Positions 9,543 to 17,967 of a stretch of DNA of 64,000 nt are shown one piece after another. The position numbers and the translations under genes are program-made. Every line of letters begins with the position of its first letter. Position 1 is the first letter of the stretch. This DNA is from an uncultured Veillonella sp. (GTDB lineage: Bacteria; Bacillota; Negativicutes; Veillonellales; Veillonellaceae). The notes below the pieces were generated by a model that saw only the letters and a list, made by a program, of their open reading frames with translations, was not told where the DNA came from and did no database searches. The stretch lies in NCBI RefSeq assembly GCF_937981445.1, contig NZ_CALJON010000003.1, positions 11,711-75,710 of the forward strand, in the 5' to 3' direction.

Positions 9543-10853
9543 GTGAGTGCGATGGCTAAGGATACGGGTACATTTCATCAATTAACAGCATATAAAGCGA
9601 AGGGGCCTTCTTATTATGTCATGAAAATAGGTCTGTATCACAATGTTATTGTTGAGACCGTAGAGGGCGTTCCTGTTGATAATATTAGCGAATATATACA
9701 TCATTATATTTCTGAAGAGGGTCTTGCCATTAAAGAATTAGCGACCATTAAGGATTCTAAGAATAAAATCGTCTTAGTTTATGATGCCAGGAGTACGGAC
9801 CCAATTAATCCAATGGCATCTAAATTATGGGACTTAAGTTCACCAGAGGGACCTGAACAAGTAATAAATGGGCGGGCCTTTATTTGTAGTGCCACATCAT
9901 GTGAAGCTGGCGCGGTACACTTAGGTCGCGAAGGAAATGAAGGCCGTGAATCGGTTGATTTAAAAAGAACCGTGCCTATTCAAGAGATTCAGCAGTCGCT
10001 ACAGCAGAAAATGAAGCAGCAGCCGCTACAGCCGGAATTGAAGCAAGAGATACAACGGCATGAACCGCAGCAGAGGCAACAGCTGAAGTCACAGAAACAG
10101 ATGCAGCAGCCGTTAGTGCAGCAAGAGCGGCAACGGCAGCCACTGACCTATCAACTGCAAGGGGTGAGTGAAAGGGTAAAAGATGATTTAGTTCTATCTT
10201 TAAAAAAGACCTTTGAGCCACAACGTGAATTAGACTTTACTACAGGCCGTACGGTGAGAAAGCTAAGGTTTGGCAGTCCTTTTATGACGCGTGTATTTTG
10301 CAATATTATAAAACGCCTGGCAGGTAATGACGTGGATCTACATCTAGAATATGAGTATTGTAACAAGGATTTATCACGCGTTATGTACTATCGCAGCGTT
10401 CGGGGGCTATTTTTAATTGAGTGCGCTAAGATTCCTGACACAAACCGTCTAGAAGTAACCCTGTTTCGCCGTGTAAAAGTGTTTCATCAAAACTTTCCCT
10501 CGGAAGCTTTGAAAAAAATGGAGTTTATGGAAGCCTTAGGTATTTTAAATGGCCGCTTTGTAAATAAGCGGATTGCCATGAGCAAGGCATTGGAAGGCAT
10601 TGTGAAAGACTATTTGACTAAGACAGGCTATGAATATAAAAAAGCCAATCCAGACGATCCTGATTGGAAGGAAGATTATGTGAGCATTCTACCTTACAAA
10701 AAGGATTATTATGCACGCATTTGGCTCGTTGATGACACGCAGGTTCACATCGATATAGAGGTAAAGAAGAAAATTATTCATATGAAAGTGTATGAGGAAC
10801 TATTGACGAAACAGTATGAGGAATTATTGCCTAAAGAGGAGGAAGAACACTAG
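9543..10853 (+). CDS. Uncharacterised protein, paralogue 1 of 3, with a Gln-rich linker
   Basis: A 436-residue protein of no family I recognise; no signal peptide or obvious membrane helix, so probably cytosolic. Start is GTG 9543 or ATG 9552; the ribosome site is weak. An N-terminal domain (about 1-125, with SYYVMKIGLYHNV and GRAFICS) is followed by a Gln-rich low-complexity linker at about 145-200. A C-terminal domain then contains YYRSVRGLFLIE, EALGILNGRF, YEYKKAN and VHIDIEVKKK. Both domains recur in the next two genes. The Gln-rich stretch is made of CAG/GCA-like repeats and its +1 frame reads as an Ala-rich sequence, unlike anything else nearby. Function unknown. Confidence 0.75.
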   Translation: MSAMAKDTGTFHQLTAYKAKGPSYYVMKIGLYHNVIVETVEGVPVDNISEYIHHYISEEGLAIKELATIKDSKNKIVLVYDARSTDPINPMASKLWDLSSPEGPEQVINGRAFICSATSCEAGAVHLGREGNEGRESVDLKRTVPIQEIQQSLQQKMKQQPLQPELKQEIQRHEPQQRQQLKSQKQMQQPLVQQERQRQPLTYQLQGVSERVKDDLVLSLKKTFEPQRELDFTTGRTVRKLRFGSPFMTRVFCNIIKRLAGNDVDLHLEYEYCNKDLSRVMYYRSVRGLFLIECAKIPDTNRLEVTLFRRVKVFHQNFPSEALKKMEFMEALGILNGRFVNKRIAMSKALEGIVKDYLTKTGYEYKKANPDDPDWKEDYVSILPYKKDYYARIWLVDDTQVHIDIEVKKKIIHMKVYEELLTKQYEELLPKEEEEH

Positions 10854-10860
10854 GAATATA

Positions 10861-11042
10861 TGGTGTAAGATTACGTTGCAAGATTATGGTGTAAGATTAC
10901 GCTGCAAGATTATGCTGTAAGGTTCATAGGGCTAAAGTGTTTTAGTGCGACTGTAGTGTGCTAGGAGTGCACGTTTTGGACGGATACCGACGACGCGAGC
11001 CTTCGCCTAAGGTGTTTTAGTGCGACTGTATTGTGCTAGGAG
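10861..11042. repeat. Two families of direct repeats between paralogues 1 and 2
   Basis: A 26-bp unit occurs twice in tandem (10861-10886 and 10887-10912) with one mismatch, plus a partial third copy. A separate 34-bp unit occurs at 10934-10967 and 11009-11042 with two mismatches, separated by 41 bases. No gene is seen in the 305-base gap 10854-11158. Confidence 0.8.
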
Positions 11043-11158
11043 ACTAGGAGACCAGGGAGATTAGGCTATTGGGGGATATAAAGCACGGCGTAGTGTGTTA
11101 GGCAAGAAACACAAGGTTGAGTGAGTCCTAGGTTGAGTAAAGGAGTGTGTTATAGGCG

Positions 11159-12160
11159 ATGCAGGACAAGATGACGAAGAAGCACGTATTTCATCAATTA
11201 CATGTAAATCCAGCAGGGCAAGAAAAATATTTTATTATTGCGCTAGGGCTAGAAGAGTCTCATCGAATCTTGTCGGTGATGGACTATGAGCCAAGTCGTA
11301 TCCGCTCTTACATTGTGCAGCGGGTTAAAAGTTATGGTCTTGCCAGCCTTCCCGCTACAGCCTTGCAGTCCATTGATTCACGCCTAGTGGTTGTATATAA
11401 TCGGGTCGATGATGGGGGCTATAATGAAGTGGCTTCACAATTAACAGGGCAAGCCGTTCATGGCTATGTGTTTATCTGCTTGGAAACTGATGCGGATGGC
11501 GAATACATGGCTTTAAACGAAGAGGAAACAAATGCTGTTGTAAAAGCTATTGAGGCTCTTGATTTAGGGGAAGACGTAGAGTTTAAAATACGTGATGCAG
11601 AATGGCGCATTACCTTTGGAAGTAAGGAAATGCATCAAGCTTTTGCGTATACATTAAAACGTGTATTTGGTGTTACTGCCTTAGAAGATGTAACCATGCG
11701 TTTAGAATATCGACATTTTGATATGGAATCCACAAGGGACGCCTATTATCGGAGTCAAAGTGGTCAGTTTTTTATTTATGCTTGTGATGATGAGACCTCT
11801 TGGAAAATCAAAGTCCGTTATTTTAAACGTGTAGAAGAGCTTAATTTAGCCTTAGATGAGGAGACCATAAATGCCTTGGTCATGTTGGAGCAGTCGGGGG
11901 CAAAAACAGTAGAGTACAAGGGGGCACCACGCAATGCCAGCGATATGGTAAAGCAAATTGTGACTCAATACCTTCATGAGCGAGGGTATGAATTTGGTGA
12001 TGTGCAGGCCCATTCGTATACGAATGCCGGTGGACAATATCGTGTGTTCACTTTTTTAGGCGATGAAACTTGTGTGCATATAGATTATAAACGACTTGAA
12101 GATGTAGTTCAGCTTCAGGTTTATGAAGAAGGTGCTAGACGCGATTATGGTTCAAGATAA
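11159..12160 (+). CDS. Uncharacterised protein, paralogue 2 of 3
   Basis: A 333-residue paralogue of the flanking genes that lacks their long inserts, so it shows the core fold: an N-terminal domain (FHQLHVNPAGQEKYFIIALG to GYVFIC, about 9-118) and a C-terminal domain with YYRSQSGQFFIYAC, a YLHERGYEFG segment and CVHIDYKRLEDVVQLQVYEE. The N-terminal FHQL start matches paralogue 1, and N-EVASQLTGQAVHGYVFIC matches the NTLASKLVGTDVYGEAFLC segment of paralogue 3. No catalytic motif, signal peptide or membrane helix is apparent. Its 3' end overlaps the start of paralogue 3. Function unknown. Confidence 0.75.
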   Translation: MQDKMTKKHVFHQLHVNPAGQEKYFIIALGLEESHRILSVMDYEPSRIRSYIVQRVKSYGLASLPATALQSIDSRLVVVYNRVDDGGYNEVASQLTGQAVHGYVFICLETDADGEYMALNEEETNAVVKAIEALDLGEDVEFKIRDAEWRITFGSKEMHQAFAYTLKRVFGVTALEDVTMRLEYRHFDMESTRDAYYRSQSGQFFIYACDDETSWKIKVRYFKRVEELNLALDEETINALVMLEQSGAKTVEYKGAPRNASDMVKQIVTQYLHERGYEFGDVQAHSYTNAGGQYRVFTFLGDETCVHIDYKRLEDVVQLQVYEEGARRDYGSR

Positions 12161-13427
12161 AATAGAGCCTATATATTATGTAATGAAATTAGGCGTTCAT
12201 GATAAAGTGTATAATGAAATGGTAGAAGATTTTGAGCCACAGCAGATGGGGACATATTTACAGTACTTTTTCCCTAAGGGAATGTTAGACGTTAAAACTG
12301 TGCCTCAGCTTGAAATGATGGGGGCTGATTGTGGTGTTCAGATGGTTATTGTCTGCCATAAAGATCCGCAACTCGTAGCACAGGAACAGGCTTTGAGTGA
12401 TAGGGCAGAAGGGCTATTTTTAAAAATAAAGAAGGGCCTAGCAGCCGTAGCGAAGATAGCTAATAAGGTAATGTGTAGTGCACTAGCTGGCCTTTGGAGT
12501 GCAGTACGGCTCATGTTTTTTACGGCTAATCGCGTAAGTGGCGGAGGGACCCATGTAATTACCTTTCGCCATCAAGTCGTACAACTTGAGCGAAACTCTT
12601 TGGCAGATGGCGAGGTTGTGAGTACAAGATATAATACCTTAGCCTCAAAACTGGTAGGCACTGATGTTTATGGGGAGGCTTTTTTGTGCTGTGTGCCTAA
12701 GGCCGCTACTAATCTATTAATGGCATTTACTGATACGGTGCGAATTAGACTAGAAGAGGAATTAAATACAATCTTTGAGCATCAACGTATTATTGAATTT
12801 GTGCCTAGCCATACAGTGCGGCGTTTGCACATGAAGAGCAAAGAAACAGAACAGGTTTTTACGAATGCTATTCGACGCTATTTAGGTGATGAGGAGCGAT
12901 TGCGGATAGAATATAATCATATTAATGCTGATGAATCTTGGGATATTCATTATCGATCTATTAGTGGTAACTATTTTATTGCCTGTAATCAAGATGCATC
13001 GAAACTGAATGTGTTGGTTAGTATTTTTAAGCGCATAGATGATGTAACTTTAGATATAAACAAAATGGCCCGCGAAAAGCTCGAATATAATGAAGCCTTG
13101 GAAATCTTGAATGGCCGTTTTGGCAATGTGCGTATTGCCACATCTAAGATGTTGGAAGAGCTTATTATAGGCTATTTAAATGAGCGGCAGTATGAATATA
13201 AAAAGGCTATACCTTTGGAAGATTTTGAAAAACCACAAGAGTATACCGTGCTTCATAGCCGTGATCATGTATATGTTACGCCCTATGGTAAGCACTACTA
13301 TGCCAGTGTGGAGCTAGTAGATAATACATGGTTACATATTGATTTAATAGAAAAACGCAAGACTGTACAGTTAGTAGTATATAGAGAAGTAATGCGAAAA
13401 ATATATGATGGGAGTCATATAAAGTAA
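12123..13427 (+). CDS. Uncharacterised protein, paralogue 3 of 3, with a hydrophobic insert
   Basis: A 434-residue member of the same family. The N-terminal domain begins IEPIYYVMKLGVHDKVYNEM and is interrupted by an insert at about residues 90-165. The insert holds a hydrophobic/amphipathic segment (ANKVMCSALAGLWSAVRLMF) that could touch or cross a membrane. The domain then resumes with NTLASKLVGTDVYGEAFLC. The C-terminal domain has HYRSISGNYFIAC, EALEILNGRFGN, YEYKKAI and a closing WLHIDLIEKRKTVQLVVYRE. It is closer to paralogue 1 than to 2 in that domain. Start is ATG 12123 or ATG 12147, both inside the upstream gene, so the pair is translationally coupled. Confidence 0.75.
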   Translation: MKKVLDAIMVQDKIEPIYYVMKLGVHDKVYNEMVEDFEPQQMGTYLQYFFPKGMLDVKTVPQLEMMGADCGVQMVIVCHKDPQLVAQEQALSDRAEGLFLKIKKGLAAVAKIANKVMCSALAGLWSAVRLMFFTANRVSGGGTHVITFRHQVVQLERNSLADGEVVSTRYNTLASKLVGTDVYGEAFLCCVPKAATNLLMAFTDTVRIRLEEELNTIFEHQRIIEFVPSHTVRRLHMKSKETEQVFTNAIRRYLGDEERLRIEYNHINADESWDIHYRSISGNYFIACNQDASKLNVLVSIFKRIDDVTLDINKMAREKLEYNEALEILNGRFGNVRIATSKMLEELIIGYLNERQYEYKKAIPLEDFEKPQEYTVLHSRDHVYVTPYGKHYYASVELVDNTWLHIDLIEKRKTVQLVVYREVMRKIYDGSHIK

Positions 13428-13553
13428 GGAGTGGAGATGTGAGGGGCGGCTGAGGTAGAGAACACAATGTATCATACCATTAATTGAAGATCTGAAGTAA
13501 AACCCATACAATAAAAACTCAATATAAAGAACTCAAAATAATAAGTTCAACAG

Positions 13554-13650
13554 AAAAAGCAACATTTTTAGCATAAAGTTTCAAATTTTGATAAAGTGGT
13601 ATCAAATTTGATGTAATTCTACAAATTTATGTCTAAATATGTTGCTTTTT
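13554..13650 (+). terminator. Nested hairpin terminator after the paralogue cluster
   Basis: An outer stem AAAAAGCAACAT (13554-13565) pairs exactly with ATGTTGCTTTTT (13639-13650). It encloses an inner inverted repeat, TCAAATTTTGATA against TATCAAATTTGA (13581-13611, one-base bulge). The outer right arm ends in a T-run. The surrounding gap 13428-14090 is very AT-rich and otherwise holds only the adhesin promoter region. Confidence 0.65.
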
Positions 13651-13825
13651 GATTTCCTTAGTATTACACAATTCGTGTAAATAGCTCGAAGTGTGCACTG
13701 TGAGGGGAGTATATATAAGTTGAATAAAACTAGATTTTGTGCGGCTTAAATTAGAAATGGATTTATAAAACTAGCTAATGTTTTTTTAGAGCGGACGTTT
13801 CGAATGGAAGCGTATTATTTTTTAG

Positions 13826-13855
13826 TTGACCTAATCGAATAATTTCGATTAATAT
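13826..13855 (+). promoter_or_regulatory. Candidate promoter with an inverted repeat in its spacer, upstream of the adhesin
   Basis: TTGACC (13826-13831), an 18-base spacer and TAATAT (13850-13855) resemble a sigma-70 promoter. The spacer contains TAATCGAA-TAAT-TTCGATTA, a perfect inverted repeat suited to a dimeric regulator. The leader to the adhesin start would be about 230 bases. Confidence 0.5.
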
Positions 13856-14090
13856 ATAAGAGTAGTATATATGAAATTTTAATTAATCTATAAAAATTTA
13901 TAAATTAATTGAAATATAAAGATGAAATAAAGCAAGAAAAATCAAGGGTTCTGTTAGGTTTGAGGATTAACTAACAAGAATACTTTATGAAATATTTAAT
14001 CCTTTAATTAAAATAATATAGTTAAAAATCAAGTTGTGATGAATTATTACGATTGTATGTTGAAAGTTGATTGTTGAAAGGAGAACTTTA

Positions 14091-17000
14091 GTGTCTCAGA
14101 ATTTAAAACAAATTAAAAAATTAGGTTTAGCATTAGCAGTTACAGCAGTAACTGGTGGATTAACAACAGGTGTGTGGGCAGTCAATAATGTGGCGGGGAC
14201 AGGTAATGGTGTTGCCTTAGGAACAGGCTCGGCTGCAATTCGTGTTGCTGATCGAACATCTATCGCTATTGGTGAGGCAGCAGCTGCTGCATATAGAGAC
14301 TCCATTGCTATTGGTAATGGTGCGGATTCTGATGGAAATGGTGCTATTGCATTTGGTTTGAATACGAAGACGGTAGGCATGAATGCAATTGCAATAGGGA
14401 CTAACGCAACAACTGTTCAGGAAAATAATGTGGCTATTGGTACTGGTGCTGAGGCAAGCGGGGCAGAAGATGTGGCCATTGGTAGAGGCGCAAAGGCTAA
14501 TGGGTATTCCGTAGTTCTTGGTAGTGGTAGTCAAGCTTTGGAAGAGAAAAGCGTTGCCATTGGTAAGAATGTAAAGGTTGAAAATCCTCAAGGTATTGCT
14601 ATTGGTAGTGATATAACGGCTTCTGGTAAGAGTTCGATTGCTATTGGTGACAAAGCTAATACAACGAAGGTTGGTGAAGTATCTGTCGCTATGGGGGCAC
14701 TTGCGCAGGCTACTGTGAAAGGTGGCGTTGCATTAGGCTGGGAGTCTTTGGCTGATCGAGCATCTGGTACTGCCGGTTATGATCCATTAACAGGTACGGC
14801 GTCCAAATTAACAAATGCTACCTGAAAAGGTACAAGTGGTGCTATATCCGTTGGTGATGGCACAAATGGTTTAACTCGTCAAATTATCAATGTAGCAGCT
14901 GGTACACAGGATACTGATGCAGTTAATGTGGCACAGTTAAAAAAAGTTGAAACGCTTGCTAGAGATACAAGTAATGTGAATTTAAAATTCAGTGGCAATG
15001 TAGGGACAGGGACAGTTAATTTAGCAACACAAAACTTTAGTATTACTGGTGATGGTAATGTTACAACTACTGCGGCAGCCAATGGCATGATTGTAGGTTT
15101 GTCCAAAGAAGTTAAAGCTAAAATTGATTCCATTACGCCTGTGAAATATATGTCTATTAATTCGATTAAAACTGATGCGGATTTAACTAGCAAAGAAAAA
15201 GCAGCAGGTAAAATTAGTAATGCAGACAATAATGGCGCTACCGGCTCAGATGCTATTGCTATTGGCTTGATGGCATCTGCTACTGGCTCTTCTGGGGTGG
15301 CCATTGGCAAATCCACACAAGCAGGAGAAAATGGTGTTGCTTTGGGGAATGGCGCTAATGCTCTAGAAGGATATGCTATTGCTATTGGTTATAATGCAAA
15401 AGTGGAAAATGGGCCTCGTTATAAAGATGGTGTACTTGATCCAACTGCAAAGGTAACGACTCCTGATGGTGTGGCTATAGGTCGCTCGGCACAAGCATTT
15501 GGCTTAGGTGCTACTGCACTAGGTTATGATGCACGAGCAAAAGTAGAAGGCGCAGCTGCCTTAGGCTATGCTAGCTATGCTACTAAAGTTGATAGTTTAT
15601 CACTTGGTAGAAAAGCGAATGCAATGCATGACTCTGGTGTAGCGCTTGGCTCTTATGCAAAAACTGATCGTCTTGCTGGGGCAAAGCTTGGTTATGATCC
15701 TCTTACTAATGCTGATTCCACGGATGAAAGTGCTACTTGGAAATCTACCTTAGGGGTAGTATCTATTGGTGATACAGCTAGTAACAAAACACGTCAAATT
15801 GCCGGTGTTGCCGCTGGTTCATTAGATACTGATGCCGTTAACGTGGCACAGTTGAAACAAGTGGTAACATTAGCTAATAATGCAACTGCTGCAGCTGGTG
15901 ATGTAACATTAAACATCGCTGGCAATGACGATACAAAGGGTTCTATAAAATTGAGCGAAAAGGAATTAGCTATTACTGGGGAAGGTCCAATTGTAGCTAC
16001 TGCTAGTGATTCTGGTTTTAATGTAAAACTTGACACAGAAAAATTTGATCAATTATTGCAAAACTCTGCATCTTGGAAAATTCAAGGCAATACAGACAAT
16101 CCAATTACTGTGGCCCCTAGTGATACAGTACAATTTGTAAATGGCACATATACTTCTGTTACAGTTGCAAATGATCCGGCTACTAAAACAACAAGCGTAA
16201 AAGTTGATTTAAATGGAGATACTATAAACAAAATCAATAACATTGTTGATGATAAAGGAAATTTAAAACTCAATGTTAAAGGCGAAGATGGTATCACTGT
16301 AAATACTGATAATGACGGTAATACTGTAGTGGGGCTAGACGATAAAGTAAATGTCGGTCAAGTAGCTATCGATGGTAAAGATGGTAAAGGCGAAATTACT
16401 GGTCTTACTAATACTACTTGGAATCCAGAGAATATTGTTGAGAATCGTGCAGCCACTGAAGGTCAATTACAGGGGCTAGCTCAAGATATTGCTGGTGATA
16501 TTTCTGACCTTAATAATGCAATTAAAAATAATGGTAAAGAGCTAAATACTGAAAAAGCAACTATTGGTGGTAATACAACTATCGACAAAGATGGTATTAC
16601 AGTAAACAATCCAAATGGAGAAGGCTCCACTAAAATTACTGGTGATTCCATTACAACTGGCACAGTTAATACTGATAAAGTCGTTGTTGGTGGCAACACT
16701 TACATTACAGACAAAGGTTTAAATGCTAATAATAAAGTAATTACTGGTGTAGCACCTGGTGTAAATGGCACTGATGCAGTTAACATGAATCAATTAAACG
16801 AAGTCGCTCAAGGTGTTAACAATGTAGGCTCTGCTGTAAATCGTTTGAGCAATCGTGTAGACAAGGTTGCAGCTGGCTCTGCGGCATTGGCAGCATTACA
16901 TCCATTAGACTTTGATTCTGATGACAAATTAAGCTTCGCTGTTGGTTTTGGTGGTTACAAAGGGGAACATGCTGCCGCTCTTGGTGCGTTCTACCGTGCT

Positions 17001-17231
17001 AACGATGACTTAATGTTCAGCTTAGGAGCTACTGTAGGTAACTCCAATGATCAATACAACGCAGGTGTATCCTTCCGCTTTGGCGAATCTTCTCCATACA
17101 CTAACATGAGCAAAGCTGATATGGCAGCTAAACTTGAAACACAAGATAAAAACATGGCTGCATTACAAGCTGATAATGAAGAATTAAAAGCACGCTTAGC
17201 TAAGTTGGAAGCGTTAGTAATAGCTAAATAA
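14091..17231 (+). pseudogene. YadA-like trimeric autotransporter adhesin interrupted by an in-frame TGA
   Basis: Surface adhesin of about 1046 codons if read through. GTG 14091 after GAAAGGAG gives a signal peptide (LGLALAVTAVTGGLTTGVWA). A head of repeated AIAIG-type YadA/Hia motifs follows, then stalk segments (TDAVNVAQLKK, repeated), a second head block, a coiled-coil stalk, and the YadA anchor ending QYNAGVSFRFG at about residue 990. A charged coiled coil (LQADNEELKARLAKLEALV) follows the barrel. TGA 14823-14825 falls where the second head block has Trp (ESATWKSTLG), so TGG to TGA is likely. The frame continues unbroken after it. The truncated product would keep only part of the head and would not reach the outer membrane. 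Confidence 0.88.
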
Positions 17232-17296
17232 GCTTTGAAGAAATAGAAAAAAACTGAATAAACACTAATAAAACTGAATATTATAGAATAATCTAT

Positions 17297-17350
17297 ACAG
17301 CCAATACGAGTCTTTACATTTCGTAAAATACGTATTGGCTGTATTTTTTA
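17297..17350 (+). terminator. Terminator after the adhesin
   Basis: ACAGCCAATACG (17297-17308) pairs perfectly with CGTATTGGCTGT (17331-17342) and is followed by ATTTTTTATTTT. Confidence 0.88.
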
Positions 17351-17410
17351 TTTTCATATGCTATTTTACCTATTTGACTTATTTTACTTATTGCGCTTGT
17401 CGTATGTATT

Positions 17411-17738
17411 GTATGTATTTGTTGAGTATAAATCAAACTATTACTAATGTAGTGCCTGGTCGTATTGCACCAGATAGTACTGATGCAGTAAATGGGAGTC
17501 AATTATATTTAATAATCAATACAACGCAGGCGTATCCTTCCGCTTTGGCGAATCTTCACCATATACCAATATGAGCAAAAATGAAATGGCCACTAAATTA
17601 GAAACACAAGAAAAAGCCATGACATCTTTACAAGCAGACAACAATGAATTGAAAAACAATGTATCCTCCTTACAAGCTGATAACGAAGAGTTAAAAGCAC
17701 GCTTAGCTAAATTAGAATCCCTCGTTTCGGCTAATTAA
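17411..17738 (+). pseudogene. Remnant of a second trimeric autotransporter (stalk fused to final anchor strand)
   Basis: The segment encodes a stalk piece (INQTITNVVPGRIAPDSTDA then VNGSQLY). It jumps at about 17510 into the last anchor strand in another frame (17517-17738, QYNAGVSFRFGESSPYTNMS) and a C-terminal coiled coil ending at TAA 17736-17738. Most of the barrel and all of the head are missing. The 3' part is close in sequence to the end of the intact-length adhesin upstream, with the same FRFGESSPYTNMSK segment but a longer coiled coil. It is a deletion relic of a tandem adhesin, possibly still able to recombine with its neighbour. Confidence 0.85.
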
Positions 17739-17865
17739 TAGATTCTGTACTGTTTTATAGTAGGTTTATATAACTTTTATATAACTCACCTAAAGGCGCT
17801 TTGACAAAATAAATAGCATTATCAATTTAAAGCGTCATTTCTTTCTGAGGCTAGCTATACAAACA

Positions 17866-17933
17866 CCAAAAGCCCCCTATAAGAAATACCATTCGAGCTA
17901 GACTCGAGGTTTTCGATAGGGGGCTTTTGGTTT
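17866..17933. terminator. Bidirectional terminator between adhesin remnant and M20 gene
   Basis: CCAAAAGCCCCCTAT (17866-17880) pairs perfectly with ATAGGGGGCTTTTGG (17916-17930). Adenines flank the left arm and thymines the right, so it can serve the convergent transcripts from both sides. Confidence 0.88.
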
Positions 17934-17967
17934 GTCTGCTTACTGATTGAAATTAGAATGAGCCGTT

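Noticed and set aside
9976..10221. Minus-strand Ala-rich open frame opposite the Gln-rich linker
   Set aside because: It is the mirror of the CAG/GCA-rich sequence. It has no ribosome site and lies wholly inside a gene whose two flanking domains are conserved in paralogues.
5898..14825. TGA recoding (as Trp or selenocysteine) to explain the two in-frame TGA codons
   Set aside because: TGA is used as a genuine stop elsewhere in the window (for example 52170-52172 and 6120-6122) and Trp is otherwise TGG. The known residue at the adhesin site is Trp, not Cys or Sec, and I see no convincing SECIS-like stem just after the M55 TGA.
14096..16699. Several long minus-strand open frames opposite the adhesin genes
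   Set aside because: They are by-products of the repetitive Ala/Gly/Thr-rich coding sequence. They lack ribosome sites and their translations are low-complexity.
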